A stretch of 64,000 bases of DNA from Coenobita brevimanus (Eukaryota > Arthropoda > Malacostraca > Decapoda > Coenobitidae). The position numbers were made by a program, and so were the translations under genes. The DNA lies in assembly GCA_032717465.1 (NCBI GenBank), contig CM064655.1:13862152-13926151 (forward strand), read 5' to 3'. Positions 11,641-22,582 of this stretch are shown here, one piece after another. The notes below the pieces were generated by a model that saw only the letters and a list, made by a program, of their open reading frames with translations, was not told the origin of the DNA and searched no databases. How positions within the stretch are numbered: the first letter of the stretch is position 1; each line of letters opens with the position of its first letter.

Positions 11641-11643
11641 GGT

Positions 11644-12392
11644 GAAACATATAGTGCCTTTTTAGTGAAATAACAGACCTACCATAGCAGGCATTTTGTA
11701 TGCCATAGAGATACGTCATAGTCACTAAGGAAACAAGCAGTCATGTACGCCATAGTGTCAGGAAGGGAATAATAGAGGAGGTTGGGATGGAATCATGTGA
11801 CAGTGTTTTATATTGCATATGGTTCAGTGTGAAATATACATATAAAATACGTTAGTGCAGCGAGTGTTCGTCAAGAAATATTGCGTGCATTGACTGACTT
11901 AGCTCAAACTTAGCACAAGTATCAGAGACAACAAATACCCCACACAATCACAGACTTTAGTGAAAAGGTATTGTACCAGTCTCAGACAGTGCTATATTGC
12001 GTATGGTCTAGTGTGAAACATATGTATAGAATAGTGCAGCGAGTGTTCACTGAGAAAAATTGCATGCATTGACTGACTTAGCGAAAACCTAGCACAAGTA
12101 TCAGAGACAACAAATTTGCCACAGAATCACAGACTTCAGTGAAAAGGTATTGTACCAATCTCAGGCAGTGCTATATTGCTTATGGTCTAATGTGAAACAT
12201 GCGAATAAAATAGTGCAGCGAGTGTTCACTGAGAAATATTGCATGCATTGACTGACTTAGCGACAACCTGGCACAAGGATCAGAGACGAGAAATATGCCA
12301 CACATAGATACGTATGTTGTGCAGCGAATGTTCGTGCAGAATTCTATTGTGTGCATCGCATGTGTAGTGCAAGGAGGAGAGAACAAAATATG

Positions 12393-12428
<36 letters not shown>

Positions 12429-12696
12429 CGCCGAGCAGAGCGGACGCACGTCACACCACTCCATACCTGGCCAAACGGCCATACCTAAATTAGTATCTTT
12501 ATATGAGTCAAGCTCTGTACCAGGTTAAACTAAATGGTGTCCTAATATAAAAAGAGAAAGTTTTAAGTAAGGCTTTTGTTCAAATAGTAAAACAAACAAA
12601 GCAGTGCAGGAATGCACACATTCAACTGATCAGTTGTTTTGTCTGCGACTCCACGCCAGGGAATGTAAGTAGAGTCTGTGCTCTTAGTACCGCATG
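11644..12696. other. Gene-free stretch with tandem repeats
   Basis: No gene is supported. About three copies of a 180-185-bp repeat run from 11801 to about 12345, with unit starts near 11801, 11986 and 12165. A (CA)n tract at 12394-12424 follows. The remainder up to the ORF1 start at 12697 is unassigned and may include the 5' leader of the CR1-like LINE. Confidence 0.6.
11801..12345. repeat. About 180-bp tandem repeat, three units
   Basis: The words GTGCAGCGAGTGTTC, TTGACTGACTTAGC and AGTGAAAAGGTATTGTACCA recur in the same order with spacings of 185 and 179 bases. The last unit is partial and runs toward the (CA)n tract. Function is unknown. Confidence 0.85.
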
Positions 12697-13596
12697 ATGT
12701 CCACCTACTTCAGTAAAGCAAATTTGGAAAAGAAAAGGGATACAGGTAGAAAGCAGGATGATGATTTCTACCGGGAACTGGTTGAAATGGAGACGTACAG
12801 TAAGCTGGTAGAATGAGTAAGCAGATTGGAAATGGCTTTTCAGAATGAAATGGATGAAATTAAAAAACAATTGCACATGCAGAAGGAAGAAATAGAAAAA
12901 TTAGGAAAGAAAGTCAACAAGTAAGACACAACAATAGATGAACTGACAGTAGAAGTGGGTTCACGTAGAAGGAAAGTTAGTGAAATGGCAAGTACCGTAG
13001 TCAACCATGAGAGTATCATGGAAGAGTTCAAAAATGATACAGAGACAATTAGGCAAGTAAGCAATCTGATAGATCAGAGCTGTGATATTGAGGAGAAGAT
13101 AACACAGGTGAATGAAGCGATGCAAAGCTACAAAAATGATGTGGAAACCACTTATTTGGAAATGGTGAAAGTAAAGAAAGACTTAGAAACAAGGGTTGGA
13201 GAAAAAAGCATTATAAAGGAAGTGAAAAGAATAATCCAGAACAATCCTAAATTGGTCAGAGATTCAGCAGATATCAATAAATCAATAGTAATCACTGGTA
13301 TAGAAGAGGAAAAAATAAAAAACAAGATCTCGAGAGACAAAAAGGAGATGGCAAATGTAATGAGCATATTTAAGAAAGTATCAGAGGAAATGTGTAATAA
13401 AGGCATGGAGGAACACAAAAGATTCGGGAAATATGAGAGAAATAAATCAAGGCCCCTAAAGGTAACCTTCCAGAGTGTAAACACTGTGGAGGAGATACTA
13501 AAAAATGCAAAGAAACTCATGGAAAAGGAGGAATTCAAAAATGAATGGATAAAAAGATGCCTAACTCAAAAAGAACTGGAATTACTAAAAGAGTGA
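12697..13596 (+). pseudogene. CR1-like LINE ORF1 (coiled-coil nucleic-acid-binding protein), two stops
   Basis: An open frame starts at ATG 12697 (MSTYFSKANLEKK) and runs, with in-frame TGA and TAA codons in the first 85 codons, to a TGA at 13594-13596. The middle is strongly heptad-like and rich in Lys and Glu (EMDEIKKQL, IEEKITQVNEAMQ), typical of a coiled coil. The C-terminal part has IVITGIEEE and RFGKYERNKSRPLKVTF, followed by ILKNAKKLM, as in the RNA-binding part of CR1/L1-type ORF1 proteins. It probably belongs to the same element as the endonuclease fragment at 16740-17500, with an I/R1-like LINE inserted between them. That link rests on order, strand and A-rich composition. Confidence 0.65.
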
Positions 13597-13663
13597 GGAA
13601 GCAGAAACGAAGAACGAGGAAAGATCTGAGGAGAAGAACACATTTTTTTACAAAGTAATTGGA

Positions 13664-16600
13664 TTGCAAGTTCAAAAGTGGTACATAACCCTCCTATCAT
13701 CTCCAGACATTGCCTTCTGCTCCCCAAACCTCGCCCCTACAACATCATGGCGAGTGGTCAAAACCCTAGGTTCTGATCACCTCCCAATCATCATCACTTC
13801 CAAAACCAGAATCACCCCAGCTGGCCACAAACACACATACACTAATGATAAGAGAGCCACCTGGGAGGCCTTTGTAACTGAAACAGAACAACATTTTGAA
13901 ACACTAAACAGTACACCCATCACAAACATCAACACCGCTGTGCACACTTTCAATACAATCATACAAAATGCAGACAAAAGACACATCCTTAGAGGCAACA
14001 GAAAGAGAGACAACCCCAACTTCACACCAGAAATTCAAGGCCTCATCAGACAACAGGACACGCTGCGACACTCCCCAACACCCCATACACAAGACACCAT
14101 ACAACAAATACAAGAACTCAACACTCAGATAAACAATAAAATATCAGAACAGCAAACACTAAATTGGAAAAATTACCTCCAAACACTTGACCACAAAACA
14201 AACATCAGCAAACTCTACAAAACACTAAACAGCATCACACTTTCCAACAGCAACACCACACAATCACACGCTGCCATCACAACAACAGACACCATACCCT
14301 CAAACAAACAACAAGCAAACACTCATCAATCACTTCACTTTTCACCAGTCAGCCATCTAAACCCCCATCCCGAAGACCGACGTATCATCTGACGTAAGAG
14401 ACAGTTCCCCACAGACCCAGCCTACGCACCTTTCACTTAAACCAGACGAAGCACATCATTAACAACCTCAAGCACTCATCTGCCTCTGGACCAGACAACA
14501 TAAGCAACAATCACCTTAAACACCTAGGACCACAAGGCTTACAAGCACTCACCAACATATCAGACTACAGCTACTCACACAACATAATACCCAACATCTG
14601 GAAGTATGGCAATATCATCACTATCCCTAAACCCAACAAAGACCCCACGTTATCCTCCTCACATTGCCCCATCACACTCCTCTGCACCCTCTCTAAAGTC
14701 ACTGAACGACTGGTACTACAACTAGTCACGCCTCACATTCCCCTAGCCAAGTCACAACATGGCTTTAGGCCACAACACTCCTCAAACACCCTTCTTACAG
14801 CCCTTACACAGAGAGTTTTTGATGGCATGAATTCAGCTAGGCCACCACACAGAACACTCCAAGTCACACTAGACATTAGCAAAGCTTTTGATGCCATCCC
14901 CCGCCACAACCTCACAAACAAAATATTCAACACAAACATGCACAATAACACAAAAAGATGGCTGGCAAACTACTTAGCAGGCAGATATGCACACGTAACA
15001 TTTGCCGGTCAGTCTTCTAACATCAGAAACTTCACAAACAGCATCCCCCAAGGATCTGTTTTGTCCCCTACGCTTTAACCTATACATGCATGACATACCC
15101 ACACCCCACACACCACAGATACACATAGCTTCCTCTGCAGATGATGTAACAGTTGCCTATACAACATTTGGACACAATAAAGAAACCACCACCACAGTAT
15201 ACAAACAATACATACGTTCAGTGATGAATTATGCAAGCCCTGCCTGGGCTTCTAACCTCACCAAAACACACTACAACACTCTACAGACCATACAGAACAA
15301 AGCCCTAAAAATAATCACAGGCTGCACAGCTACTACACCCACAGACCACCAACATCAAGAAACCAAAGTCCTCAAAGTCAAGGATCACCTAGACATGAGA
15401 GGCACCCAGTTTCTTGCTGCAGCCTCCACAAACCCACAACATCCACTACAGTACATGGCAGCACATCCACCCACACCAAGGAACATCAAAACAACACCCA
15501 GCACACGATACCATACACAAATACTGTCATCTCTCCCCCCTCGCCCACCTCAGACCAGCTTCCAGAAGCATATCCACACTCAGATCACTCGCCGCTCCAT
15601 TCAGTCACTTAAGGACAACACACAGCTGCATGCACGGCCTCCTGACATCCACCCTTCTGAATCCTATCTTCCTTGTGAGGACAGGGTTCACCTGGCCAGG
15701 CTGAGATGTGGGCACCATCCAGCCCTCTTAAGCTACCAGAAGAGGCTGGATGACTCCGTCGCTGATGCCTGCACAGGATGCAACACAGCACCCCATACTA
15801 TTAAGCACATTATGGAAGACTGCATTGCACACAATCACCTATGCCAATAACACAACATACACTGAGGAGAGAAACCTGTACTGTACACAGGAAAAATCAT
15901 CTGATAAATTACCAATATGCTGGGAATCGAACCCGGGACTCTCAGGTGAAAGCCAGGCAGCATACCACTACACCACGACCAGGTAAAAGTTAACTCACGT
16001 TGTCACAATCTTGTAACCAACGTCCCTCCGCTCCCACTGTGGGCATCAAGGGGATGAGTTAACCCCCTGGCACTCGGGCAAGTAGATGCTTTTAATCTAT
16101 CCCAAGCACTTATGGCAAGTCAGAAGTAAGTGCTTGGGATAGATTAAAAGCATCTACTTGCCCGAGTGCAACGGGGTTAACTCATCCTCTTGATGCCCAC
16201 AGTGGGGGCGGAGGGACATTGGTTACAAGATTGTGACAACGTGAGTTAACTTTTACCTGGTCGTGGTGTAGTGGTAATGCTGCCTGGCTCTCACCTGAGA
16301 GTCCCGGGTTCGATTCCCAGCATATTGGTAATTTATCAGATGATTTTTCCTGTGTACAGTACAGGTTTCTCTCTTCATTCTGACTTGCCGTAAGTGCTTG
16401 GGATAGATTAAAAGCATCTACTTGCCCGAGTGCCAGGGGGTTAACTCATCCTCTTGATGCCCACAGTGGGGGCAGAGGGACGTTGGTTACAAGATTGTGA
16501 CAACGTGAGTTAACTTTTACCTGGTCGTGGTGTAGTGGTATGCTGCCTGGCTCTCACCTGAGAGTCCCAGGTTTGATTCCCAGCATATTGGTAATTTATC

Positions 16601-16694
16601 AGACAACATACACTCTTTGAGAGCTCTGTGGGAAAGCCCGGTCTCGGCCATGGCCTTCCTAAGGGACTCGGGGCTGTTCGGCCAGACTGCCTAG
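13664..16694 (+). pseudogene. I/R1-like LINE polyprotein remains
   Basis: The first frame ends the endonuclease (SPDIAFCSPNLAP, GSDHLPI) and continues into a linker to about 14392. The RT follows with ASGPDNISN, HGFRPQHSSNTLL, LDISKAFDAIPRHN (motif A) and SIPQGSVLSPTL, then a frameshift near 15070. The motif C region reads SSADDVTV and is followed almost at once by MNYASPAW, which normally lies over 100 residues later, so part of the thumb is deleted. The C-terminus has a C-x2-C...H...C pattern (DACTGCNTAPHTIKHIMEDC). After the tRNA array it resumes as LRALWESPVSAMAFL, with a stop at 16692-16694. Multiple lesions make it inactive. Confidence 0.75.
15864..16602. mobile_element. Palindromic tRNA-Glu-derived SINE-like array, three units
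   Basis: Three units of about 250-264 bases each carry a tRNA-Glu-like segment: GTGGTGTAGTGGTA as A box, a CTCTCAC or CTTTCAC anticodon loop, and GGGTTCGATTCC as B box. Unit 1 (15864-16112) is inverted and pairs with unit 2 (16127-16377) around a 14-base centre. Unit 3 (16391-16602) repeats unit 2 in tandem and lacks its last 50 bases or so. The array is bounded exactly by ACAACATACACT at 15852-15863 and 16603-16614, and the LINE protein frame continues across it. The anticodon and acceptor stems pair poorly, so these are not working tRNA genes. Confidence 0.85.
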
Positions 16695-16739
16695 GGAACA
16701 GCTACTACTACTGCTGCTACTACCAGGAGGGAATAAAAA

Positions 16740-17500
16740 GGAGGAAGGTAGTAGAACCAAGTCATGACAAGTATGTAAACAAGATGATTAGATTGTACTC
16801 TAATGTAGGTGGAATGATATCTAAATTACTAAAGATCAGTGATTATATCAAAGAAAAGGAACCACATACTGTTTGCCTAACTAAAATTAACACCAGTGAT
16901 ATCAAACAATACACTAAACCTAGAGGAATACAATATATGGAGAAGAAATAGGAACTTAAAAAGAGAAGGAGGAATTATAATATTAACAAAGAAAAATATG
17001 AAGGTCAAAGAAATAGAACTAGATGTACCGTACCCTCACAGGTAGAACTGCTCACAGTAGAGATTAGTACGTCTGAAGGGAAAGTAATTGTGGCAGTTTT
17101 ATACATGCCACCCAGATCAGACATTTGGGAAAAAGGCAAAATCAAGACTTGGCAGAGAAAACAATTCAAAGTTTAAGAGCATTACTACATAAAATGGAGG
17201 AGAAATCTGAAAGAATTATACTAACTGGAGATTTCAATACAAATATAAATTGGAATTCTCTAGATATAAAAAGCCGGGAAAGCTGTTGGGACCAAAAGCT
17301 CGTGGACCTTATGCAAGAGTTTTTCCTAACACAACATGTAATAGAAAGCACCAGAAACAGAGGACTTGACATACCATCAGTACTAGATCTTATATGTACT
17401 TGGCAAGAAAATGATATTGACAATATAATGTATCACCCTCCATTTGGCAAAAATGACCATACAGTATTAAATTACAACTTCAGGATTGCATATGACATAG
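16740..17500 (+). pseudogene. CR1-like LINE ORF2 endonuclease fragment
   Basis: The sequence reads RLYSNVGGMISKLLKISDYIKEKEP, then HTVCLTKIN in place of the usual CLTET, then after frameshifts RIILTGDFNTNINW and GKNDHTVLNYNFR. These correspond to the TN, E, GDFN and DH blocks of the APE-type endonuclease of CR1-like elements. It ends abruptly at TATGACATAG before a TTAA at 17501; the related LINE at 48394 continues through this point. Several frame breaks and the missing RT make it dead. Confidence 0.7.
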
Positions 17501-18632
17501 TTAACCCCTTCTTTACCGACCCCTCCCCCCAATGTAAACACTACGTTTACCCCCCATACCGACCTGATAGCTCCCACTCCCGTGGTGTGAGGGGTAGTGT
17601 ATATTTTTTGCCATGACATGAAAAGAGGGAGAGGGAGGGAAGAGAGACAGAACAACAAAGTCATCACCAGTCAGATAAAACAGGAGAGGGAAGGAACGTA
17701 AGTTGTCTTATTCCCACTTTTTATTCCTTACTTCTTCTCTTATCCTTTGGATGTGATGGGAGAAGGGATGAAAAGATGAAAATGAGAGGGAGAAAAATAA
17801 CAAGAGGAGGAAAGGAAAGAGGAGAAAGAAGATAGAAGAGAAGCAGGTGTGGGATAGTAACTAACAAGAGGGATTTTGTAGGGGAACTGTGAAGTTGAGG
17901 CAATAGTAGTCAACCCATGTGCCACAGGTATCAGAAGTATTATATTTAGATGGGTGGGAGAGAGTGTCAGCCTTTCTAGGAGTGATAAGTGTCACTTCAG
18001 TCAGTGTTTGTTGTTTTAAGTCTCTGATGTCATTCTTATACATATTTGATGTACCTCTGAATACTGGAGCAGACCTTCAGAAAGCATATGAGTAAGCAGG
18101 TTGAGGTCATGCATGGTTTATAGGTAGAGTGTGTGGGGACTGGGTTGATGTGGATAATATAACATATTAGCATTTATATACCATGTAATGGATTAAAAGG
18201 GCTGAGTTATGTGGATTCAGCCCTGCAGGACAGCAGCTGCCCACCTGGGGGATCTACTGTAGGCAAATTGATTTTAAGGAGGGGGACCTTCATGCATTGA
18301 GTATAATTATGCTATGAATAAAGAAGGCGCTGTAGAATTGATTATTCAGCCTTTAAACTGTGCTTTTTTGACCATTATCAAAGGAATACATGCCATGTTT
18401 TGTTATGTCCTCATGGAAATATTATGTCTGAAATGTGTGCGTAAATAAATCTTGCTGTGCCTATGAATCACGATGTCATCAGTCCCTCTGTCTTCTGCTT
18501 ATTTTTAAATCTTTTCAGCTTTGTGAATAGATATCTTAAAAGCAGATTGCTTACTAGTGCCTAAAATTTAATACATGTAAATGTAGCATTTCTGTATTGT
18601 TTTACTAAACAGTTTTCAATTTTATATTTCAG
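17501..18632. other. Unassigned stretch beginning with a TTAA-type end
   Basis: It opens with TTAA and CCCCTTCTTTACCGACCCC, similar in layout to the piggyBac termini elsewhere in the window, but no right end was found. A purine-rich tract (about 17620-17860) follows. The rest appears to be single-copy, AT-rich sequence with no supported gene, leading to the candidate exon. Confidence 0.4.
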
Positions 18633-18667
18633 CTTAACCAACCTGAGTCTCCAGAATATTCTGAATG
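18633..18667 (+). other. Candidate 35-nt internal exon of a host gene
   Basis: A branch-point-like TACTAAAC (18603-18610) and a pyrimidine-rich stretch ending in TTTCAG precede the exon. A GTGAGT donor follows directly at 18668. In one frame the 35 bases encode LNQPESPEYSE. The surroundings are not obviously repetitive. No flanking exon is recognised in the window, so the gene cannot be named; chance splice motifs are the alternative. Confidence 0.35.
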
Positions 18668-19221
18668 GTGAGTTTAATGTTTGAGTATCTTTAGTTTCAT
18701 TTATGCATGATTATATAATAATCTCATTTTATCAGTTTTTATAGAGTTACAAGTACACATTGAAGTGATGACCTTAGGTTCAGAACTCTAAAGGTGACTG
18801 AAGGTTTTCCAGTCATGTAATGCCACCAGTGGTTTAAGCTGATTACATACTTTTAATTTATCTCTGAAGAGATCAGTAAGTGAAAGAAGAAGGAATATAT
18901 ACATATTGTGGAAGGAAGATGAATGGAAACTGTAAATGGGAAAGTATTTTGGAAGAAAATTCTGAAAATATAGGAATGCATATGGAGGAAATCTCTGTGC
19001 ATGGACAGAAAATCATTTTTTACTCAGTGAGTGAATTTTGGAGGTGCCCAAGAAAACTGCTTCAAGATTCCAAGACACCTGCAGAGATAATACTGGTGAT
19101 GAAAGGCAACATCCCAGATTCAGAAGTCATTGATGATTTTCCCCATCAATGAAAATAAAGCACCTTAGGCTAGTTTCCTGCACCTTAAACTATAGTAGGG
19201 GCCGTGAAACAGTATAAACTG
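18668..19221. other. Gap after the candidate exon
   Basis: A 90-codon open frame exists at 18880-19152 but has no recognised motif and no supporting homolog in the window, so it is not called as a gene. Otherwise the stretch shows nothing clear until the 3' end of the LINE at 19222. Confidence 0.4.
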
Positions 19222-20084
19222 CTTTATCTGTGTATTCTGTCTATAGCCATACACCATAATCCTGCAAGAGATAGCCACAAACAAATTCCCTCCAAGTCGC
19301 CCTATCCCTTGCCATTTTGCTGCCCTACCCCCAGCTCACATACCCCTCTTTCATATACATCTCCACTCCATTCCTCCATCTCATTTTCAGTCTCCCCCTC
19401 CCTCTACCCCCCCTCCACCTTACTCACATATGCTGTCCTCATTAGTCTCTTACTACTCTCCACCCTCTCCACATGGCCAAACCACCTCCGTGTATTTCTC
19501 CTAAAGCTTTCGATCACATCCGCATCCTCACCACAACATTTCTTCACATCCTCATTTGTCAGTCTCTCTCTCCTTATAACTCCACATGCTCCTCTCAGAT
19601 TATTTCCACTGCTCTCACTCTTCACTCATGTCCATCCAACAAGGTCCAAGCTTCTTTTCCATACATTAGAGTTGGTGTCACAACACTCTCATGCAGTAAC
19701 CTTTTTACTTTCTTGCTCACTTCCCTGTTTCATATCACGGCTTTCAAAGAACCAGCAACCGTTCTTCCTTGTTGTACCATTTCTAGCACTTTTTCCTCTA
19801 AACCTCCATCCCTATTAATCACACAACCCAAGTACTTAAATGTACTCACATTTTCCATTTCCTCCTCATCCAACTTCACTGTGCACTCAGTGGCTTCATT
19901 TCTCTTGAAGACCACAACTTTACTCTTTCCTGCATTCACCTTTAGATTTCATTTCTTACACACTCTCCCAAACTCATTCACTTAGCCTTGCAATTCCCCT
20001 TCATCTTCACCTAACAGTACAGTAGCATCTGCAAATAATAGAACAGGGAATTTCCACACACTGCCCTCTCTTATTAGGGCCATG

Positions 20085-22310
20085 CCGTGAACTGGGAGGC
20101 CCTCAGGCAGTACTTCTTTGATTTTCCCTGGAATGATTATTGCTTCCATGGCCGTGAGCCATCTGAGTGTGCCTTGTGCATTACGGAGGTTATTCTCTCG
20201 GGCATGGAAGCATACATTCCTTTCTCATATCCTTTGACTAACGCAAGAAAGCCTTGGTTTAATCACGCTTGTTCTAATGCTGTCCGCAACAAGGAGAAGG
20301 CCTACAAAAGGTACCGGAGCCAGCCCACCCCTGAATCACATCATCTTTACGTTTCTGCCCGGAATCGTGCTAAGTCTGTTCTTCGCTCTACTAAAAATAA
20401 TTTCATCCATACTAAATGCTTTCAGCTCTCCAACTCGAATTCTTCCCGCTCCTTCTGGCACCTTGCCAAAAATCTTTCTAACAACTTTACCTCATCATCC
20501 TTCCCTCCTCTTTTCTACTCTGATGGTTCTGTAGCTATTTCTTCTACTGATAAAGCAGATCTCTTCGCACAGACTTTCTCCTCCAATTCCACCTTAGACG
20601 ATTCCGGTGCTGTTCCTCCATCACTTCTCCCCTCTGACTTCCTCATGGCTGACATTAAAATTTCTTCAGTTGATGTATTTTCTGCCATCACTGGCCTCAG
20701 TACTAACAAGGCATATGGGCCTGATGGGGTCCCTCCTGTTGTTCTCAAGAACTGTGCTTCTGTGCTTACACCCTGCCTAGGCAAACTCTTTCGCCTTTGT
20801 CTGTCAACTTGTACCTTTCCTTCTTGCTGGAAGTTTGCTCTCATTCAGCCAGTCCCAAAGAAGGGTGACCACTCCCAACCCTCCAACTATCGTCCAATTG
20901 CTTTAACGTCCTGTATTTCAAAAGTTTTCGAGTCAGTTCTTAATAGAAAAATTTTAAGGCATCTTTCCTATCACAACCTTCTTTCCGATCGTCAGTATGG
21001 GTTCCGTCAGGGACGCTCCACTGGCGATCTTCTCACCTACCTTTCAGACTCCTGGTCATCCTCCTTTCTGGACTTTGGCGAAAGCTTTGCCATTGCACTT
21101 GACATCTCAAAGGCTTTCGATCGAATCTGGCATAAATCTTTAATTTCCAAACTGCCCTCCTACGGTTTCTATCCTTCTATCTGTGCCTTTATCGCTAGCT
21201 TCCTTTCTGGTCGTTCTATAGCCGCTGTTGTAGACGGCCATCGTTCTTCTCCTAGATCTATCAACAGTGGTGTTCCTCAGGGCTCTGTCCTATCACCAAC
21301 TCTCTTCCTTTTATTCATCAATGATCTTCTAAGCTGTACATCTAACCCTATCCACTCATACGCTGATGACTCCACCCTTCACCTTTCCATTCGGTTCCCA
21401 CAACGCCCATCTCAACAGTTACTTCAAGAAACAAGGGATGACGCTATGGCACACCTAATGTCTGACTTGGCTCGTATCTCTGACTGGGGTAAAAATAATA
21501 TGGTTGTCTTTAATGCATCTAAGACTCAGTTCTTACACCTATCAACCCAACAAAATCTTCCACAGGTATACCCATTAATGTTTAATAATATTCAGCTTAA
21601 TCCTGCATCATCCTTGAACATGCTTGGGGTTTCATTTATTCGGGACTTATCTTGGAAAGATCATATTACATCTCTTGTAAAATCTGCTTCCAAGAGATTG
21701 GGTGTGCTAAGCCTACTCCGCTCTTTCTTTACCCCTGCACAATTGTTGACTCTATACAGGGGTTTTATCCGCCCCTGTGTGGAGTACAACTCTCATGTGT
21801 GGGGAGGCTCGCCACATACAGCTCTTCTCAATAGGGTGGAGTCAAAGGCTTTTCGTCTCGTTAACTCTCCTCCTCTTACTGACTCCGTTCAACCTCTGTC
21901 TCTTCGCCGCATTGTTGCATCTTTATCTCTTTTCTATCGCTACTTTAATGGTCACTGCTCCTCTGAACTGTCTGCTTGCATTCCTCCACCTCTACGACGG
22001 GCGCGTAGCACCCGTCTGGCAGCAAACTCTCATCCCTTTTCTGTCCAACTCTCTAATGCAAGAGTTAACTGTTACTCCCAGTCTTTCATTTATGCAACAG
22101 GTCAGCTCTGGAACTGTCTCCCTCTATCTGTATTTCCTGCTGCCTATGATCTCCAGTCTTTCAAACGCAGTGTGTCCAGGCATCTCAAAATGATCGGATC
22201 TTGAATTTGGCTCTCTATTGTTATTTTGTTTTTCTCTTGGAGGGAACTGTTACTGCGGGCTCATGGCCTTTGGTTCCTTCTTCCTCGCATAAAAAAAACA
22301 AAAAAAAAAA
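20085..22310 (+). mobile_element. Jockey/I-group LINE, 5'-truncated, poly-A tailed
   Basis: A plus-strand LINE inserted into the RT region of RTE-1 copy d. It starts mid-protein, so the endonuclease is missing. It ends with a short 3' UTR and an A-rich tail at 22291-22310. A few bases of copy d are altered or lost at the junctions, and the target duplication is not clear; a shared CATG is possible. Confidence 0.8.
20087..22204 (+). CDS. Uninterrupted reverse transcriptase frame of the Jockey/I-group LINE
   Basis: The 705-codon frame is intact but 5'-truncated: its first codon is GTG in the truncated sequence, not a true start. Early residues form the linker (KPWFNHACSNAVRNKEKAYKRY). The RT domain includes NKAYGPDGVPPVVLKN, NYRPIALTSCISKVFE, GFRQGRSTGDLL, motif A LDISKAFDRIWH with Asp near residue 339, SGVPQGSVLSPTLF, and motif C SYADDSTLHL with the Asp pair at about 427-428. 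The C-terminal part has YRGFIRPCVEYNSHVWGG and ends at TGA 22202-22204. Catalytic residues are present. It cannot replicate by itself, as it lacks the endonuclease and the 5' end, but the preserved frame suggests fairly recent insertion. Confidence 0.85.
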   Translation: MNWEALRQYFFDFPWNDYCFHGREPSECALCITEVILSGMEAYIPFSYPLTNARKPWFNHACSNAVRNKEKAYKRYRSQPTPESHHLYVSARNRAKSVLRSTKNNFIHTKCFQLSNSNSSRSFWHLAKNLSNNFTSSSFPPLFYSDGSVAISSTDKADLFAQTFSSNSTLDDSGAVPPSLLPSDFLMADIKISSVDVFSAITGLSTNKAYGPDGVPPVVLKNCASVLTPCLGKLFRLCLSTCTFPSCWKFALIQPVPKKGDHSQPSNYRPIALTSCISKVFESVLNRKILRHLSYHNLLSDRQYGFRQGRSTGDLLTYLSDSWSSSFLDFGESFAIALDISKAFDRIWHKSLISKLPSYGFYPSICAFIASFLSGRSIAAVVDGHRSSPRSINSGVPQGSVLSPTLFLLFINDLLSCTSNPIHSYADDSTLHLSIRFPQRPSQQLLQETRDDAMAHLMSDLARISDWGKNNMVVFNASKTQFLHLSTQQNLPQVYPLMFNNIQLNPASSLNMLGVSFIRDLSWKDHITSLVKSASKRLGVLSLLRSFFTPAQLLTLYRGFIRPCVEYNSHVWGGSPHTALLNRVESKAFRLVNSPPLTDSVQPLSLRRIVASLSLFYRYFNGHCSSELSACIPPPLRRARSTRLAANSHPFSVQLSNARVNCYSQSFIYATGQLWNCLPLSVFPAAYDLQSFKRSVSRHLKMIGS

Positions 22311-22582
22311 CATGGTATCTGTTTTATAACCCCATCCACATACAGATTGAACAACCATGGCAGATCCCTGTTTCAGTTCAACATTCATATAGAAAAATTC
22401 ACTCAATGCACCATCAACACACAGTGCAGCCATGGTGCTCTCATACATGCTATTCACAGCATTCAACAGCTTCCCATGTTTTTCACATTCATTGTCTATC
22501 TACTCTGTCATATGCATTCTCCAAATTCATGAAGGTCGCATACAACTGTTTTCCCTTCGCTAGAACCTTTTTCACTAAAGAC

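Larger units (their letters stand above)
8459..11643 (-). mobile_element. RTE-1 LINE copy c, near full length
   Basis: This is the longest RTE-like non-LTR retrotransposon in the window. On the minus strand it contains, in order, a structured GC-rich leader (11560-11640), an APE-type endonuclease, a linker, a reverse transcriptase, a C-terminal domain with the RWFGHVERM signature, and a short 3' UTR ending in (ATAG)n at 8459. It replicates by target-primed reverse transcription from its own RNA. It is compared here with copies a, b, d, e, f and g of the same family. Target duplications could not be fixed because the exact 5' boundary is uncertain. Confidence 0.85.
13640..16725 (+). mobile_element. 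I/R1-like LINE inserted in the CR1-like LINE
   Basis: A plus-strand LINE with marked A+C richness on its coding strand. It begins inside the endonuclease (LGSDHLPIIIT) and so is 5'-truncated. It contains RT, a C-terminal Cys/His region and a short trinucleotide 3' tail (CTACTACTACTGCTG, near 16702-16720). After the tail the A/G-rich CR1-like sequence resumes. Its own body is interrupted by the tRNA-Glu array at 15864-16602. Confidence 0.7.

Noticed and set aside
16062..16180. A separate TTAA-flanked MITE inside the tRNA-Glu palindrome
   Set aside because: The symmetry continues far beyond the TTAA pair into the tRNA-like parts, so the TTAAs are just internal to the larger inverted repeat.
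16257..16330. Functional tRNA-Glu genes
   Set aside because: The anticodon stem (CCTGG against CTGAG) and the acceptor stem do not pair properly, one copy has an extra base in the D loop, and all three are parts of a repeat array.
18880..19152. A 90-codon open frame as a host gene
   Set aside because: No recognisable motif, no splice context and no second line of support.
20081..22314. CATG as target duplication of the Jockey/I-type LINE
   Set aside because: Four bases only, and the flanking host LINE has extra losses; not enough to claim.
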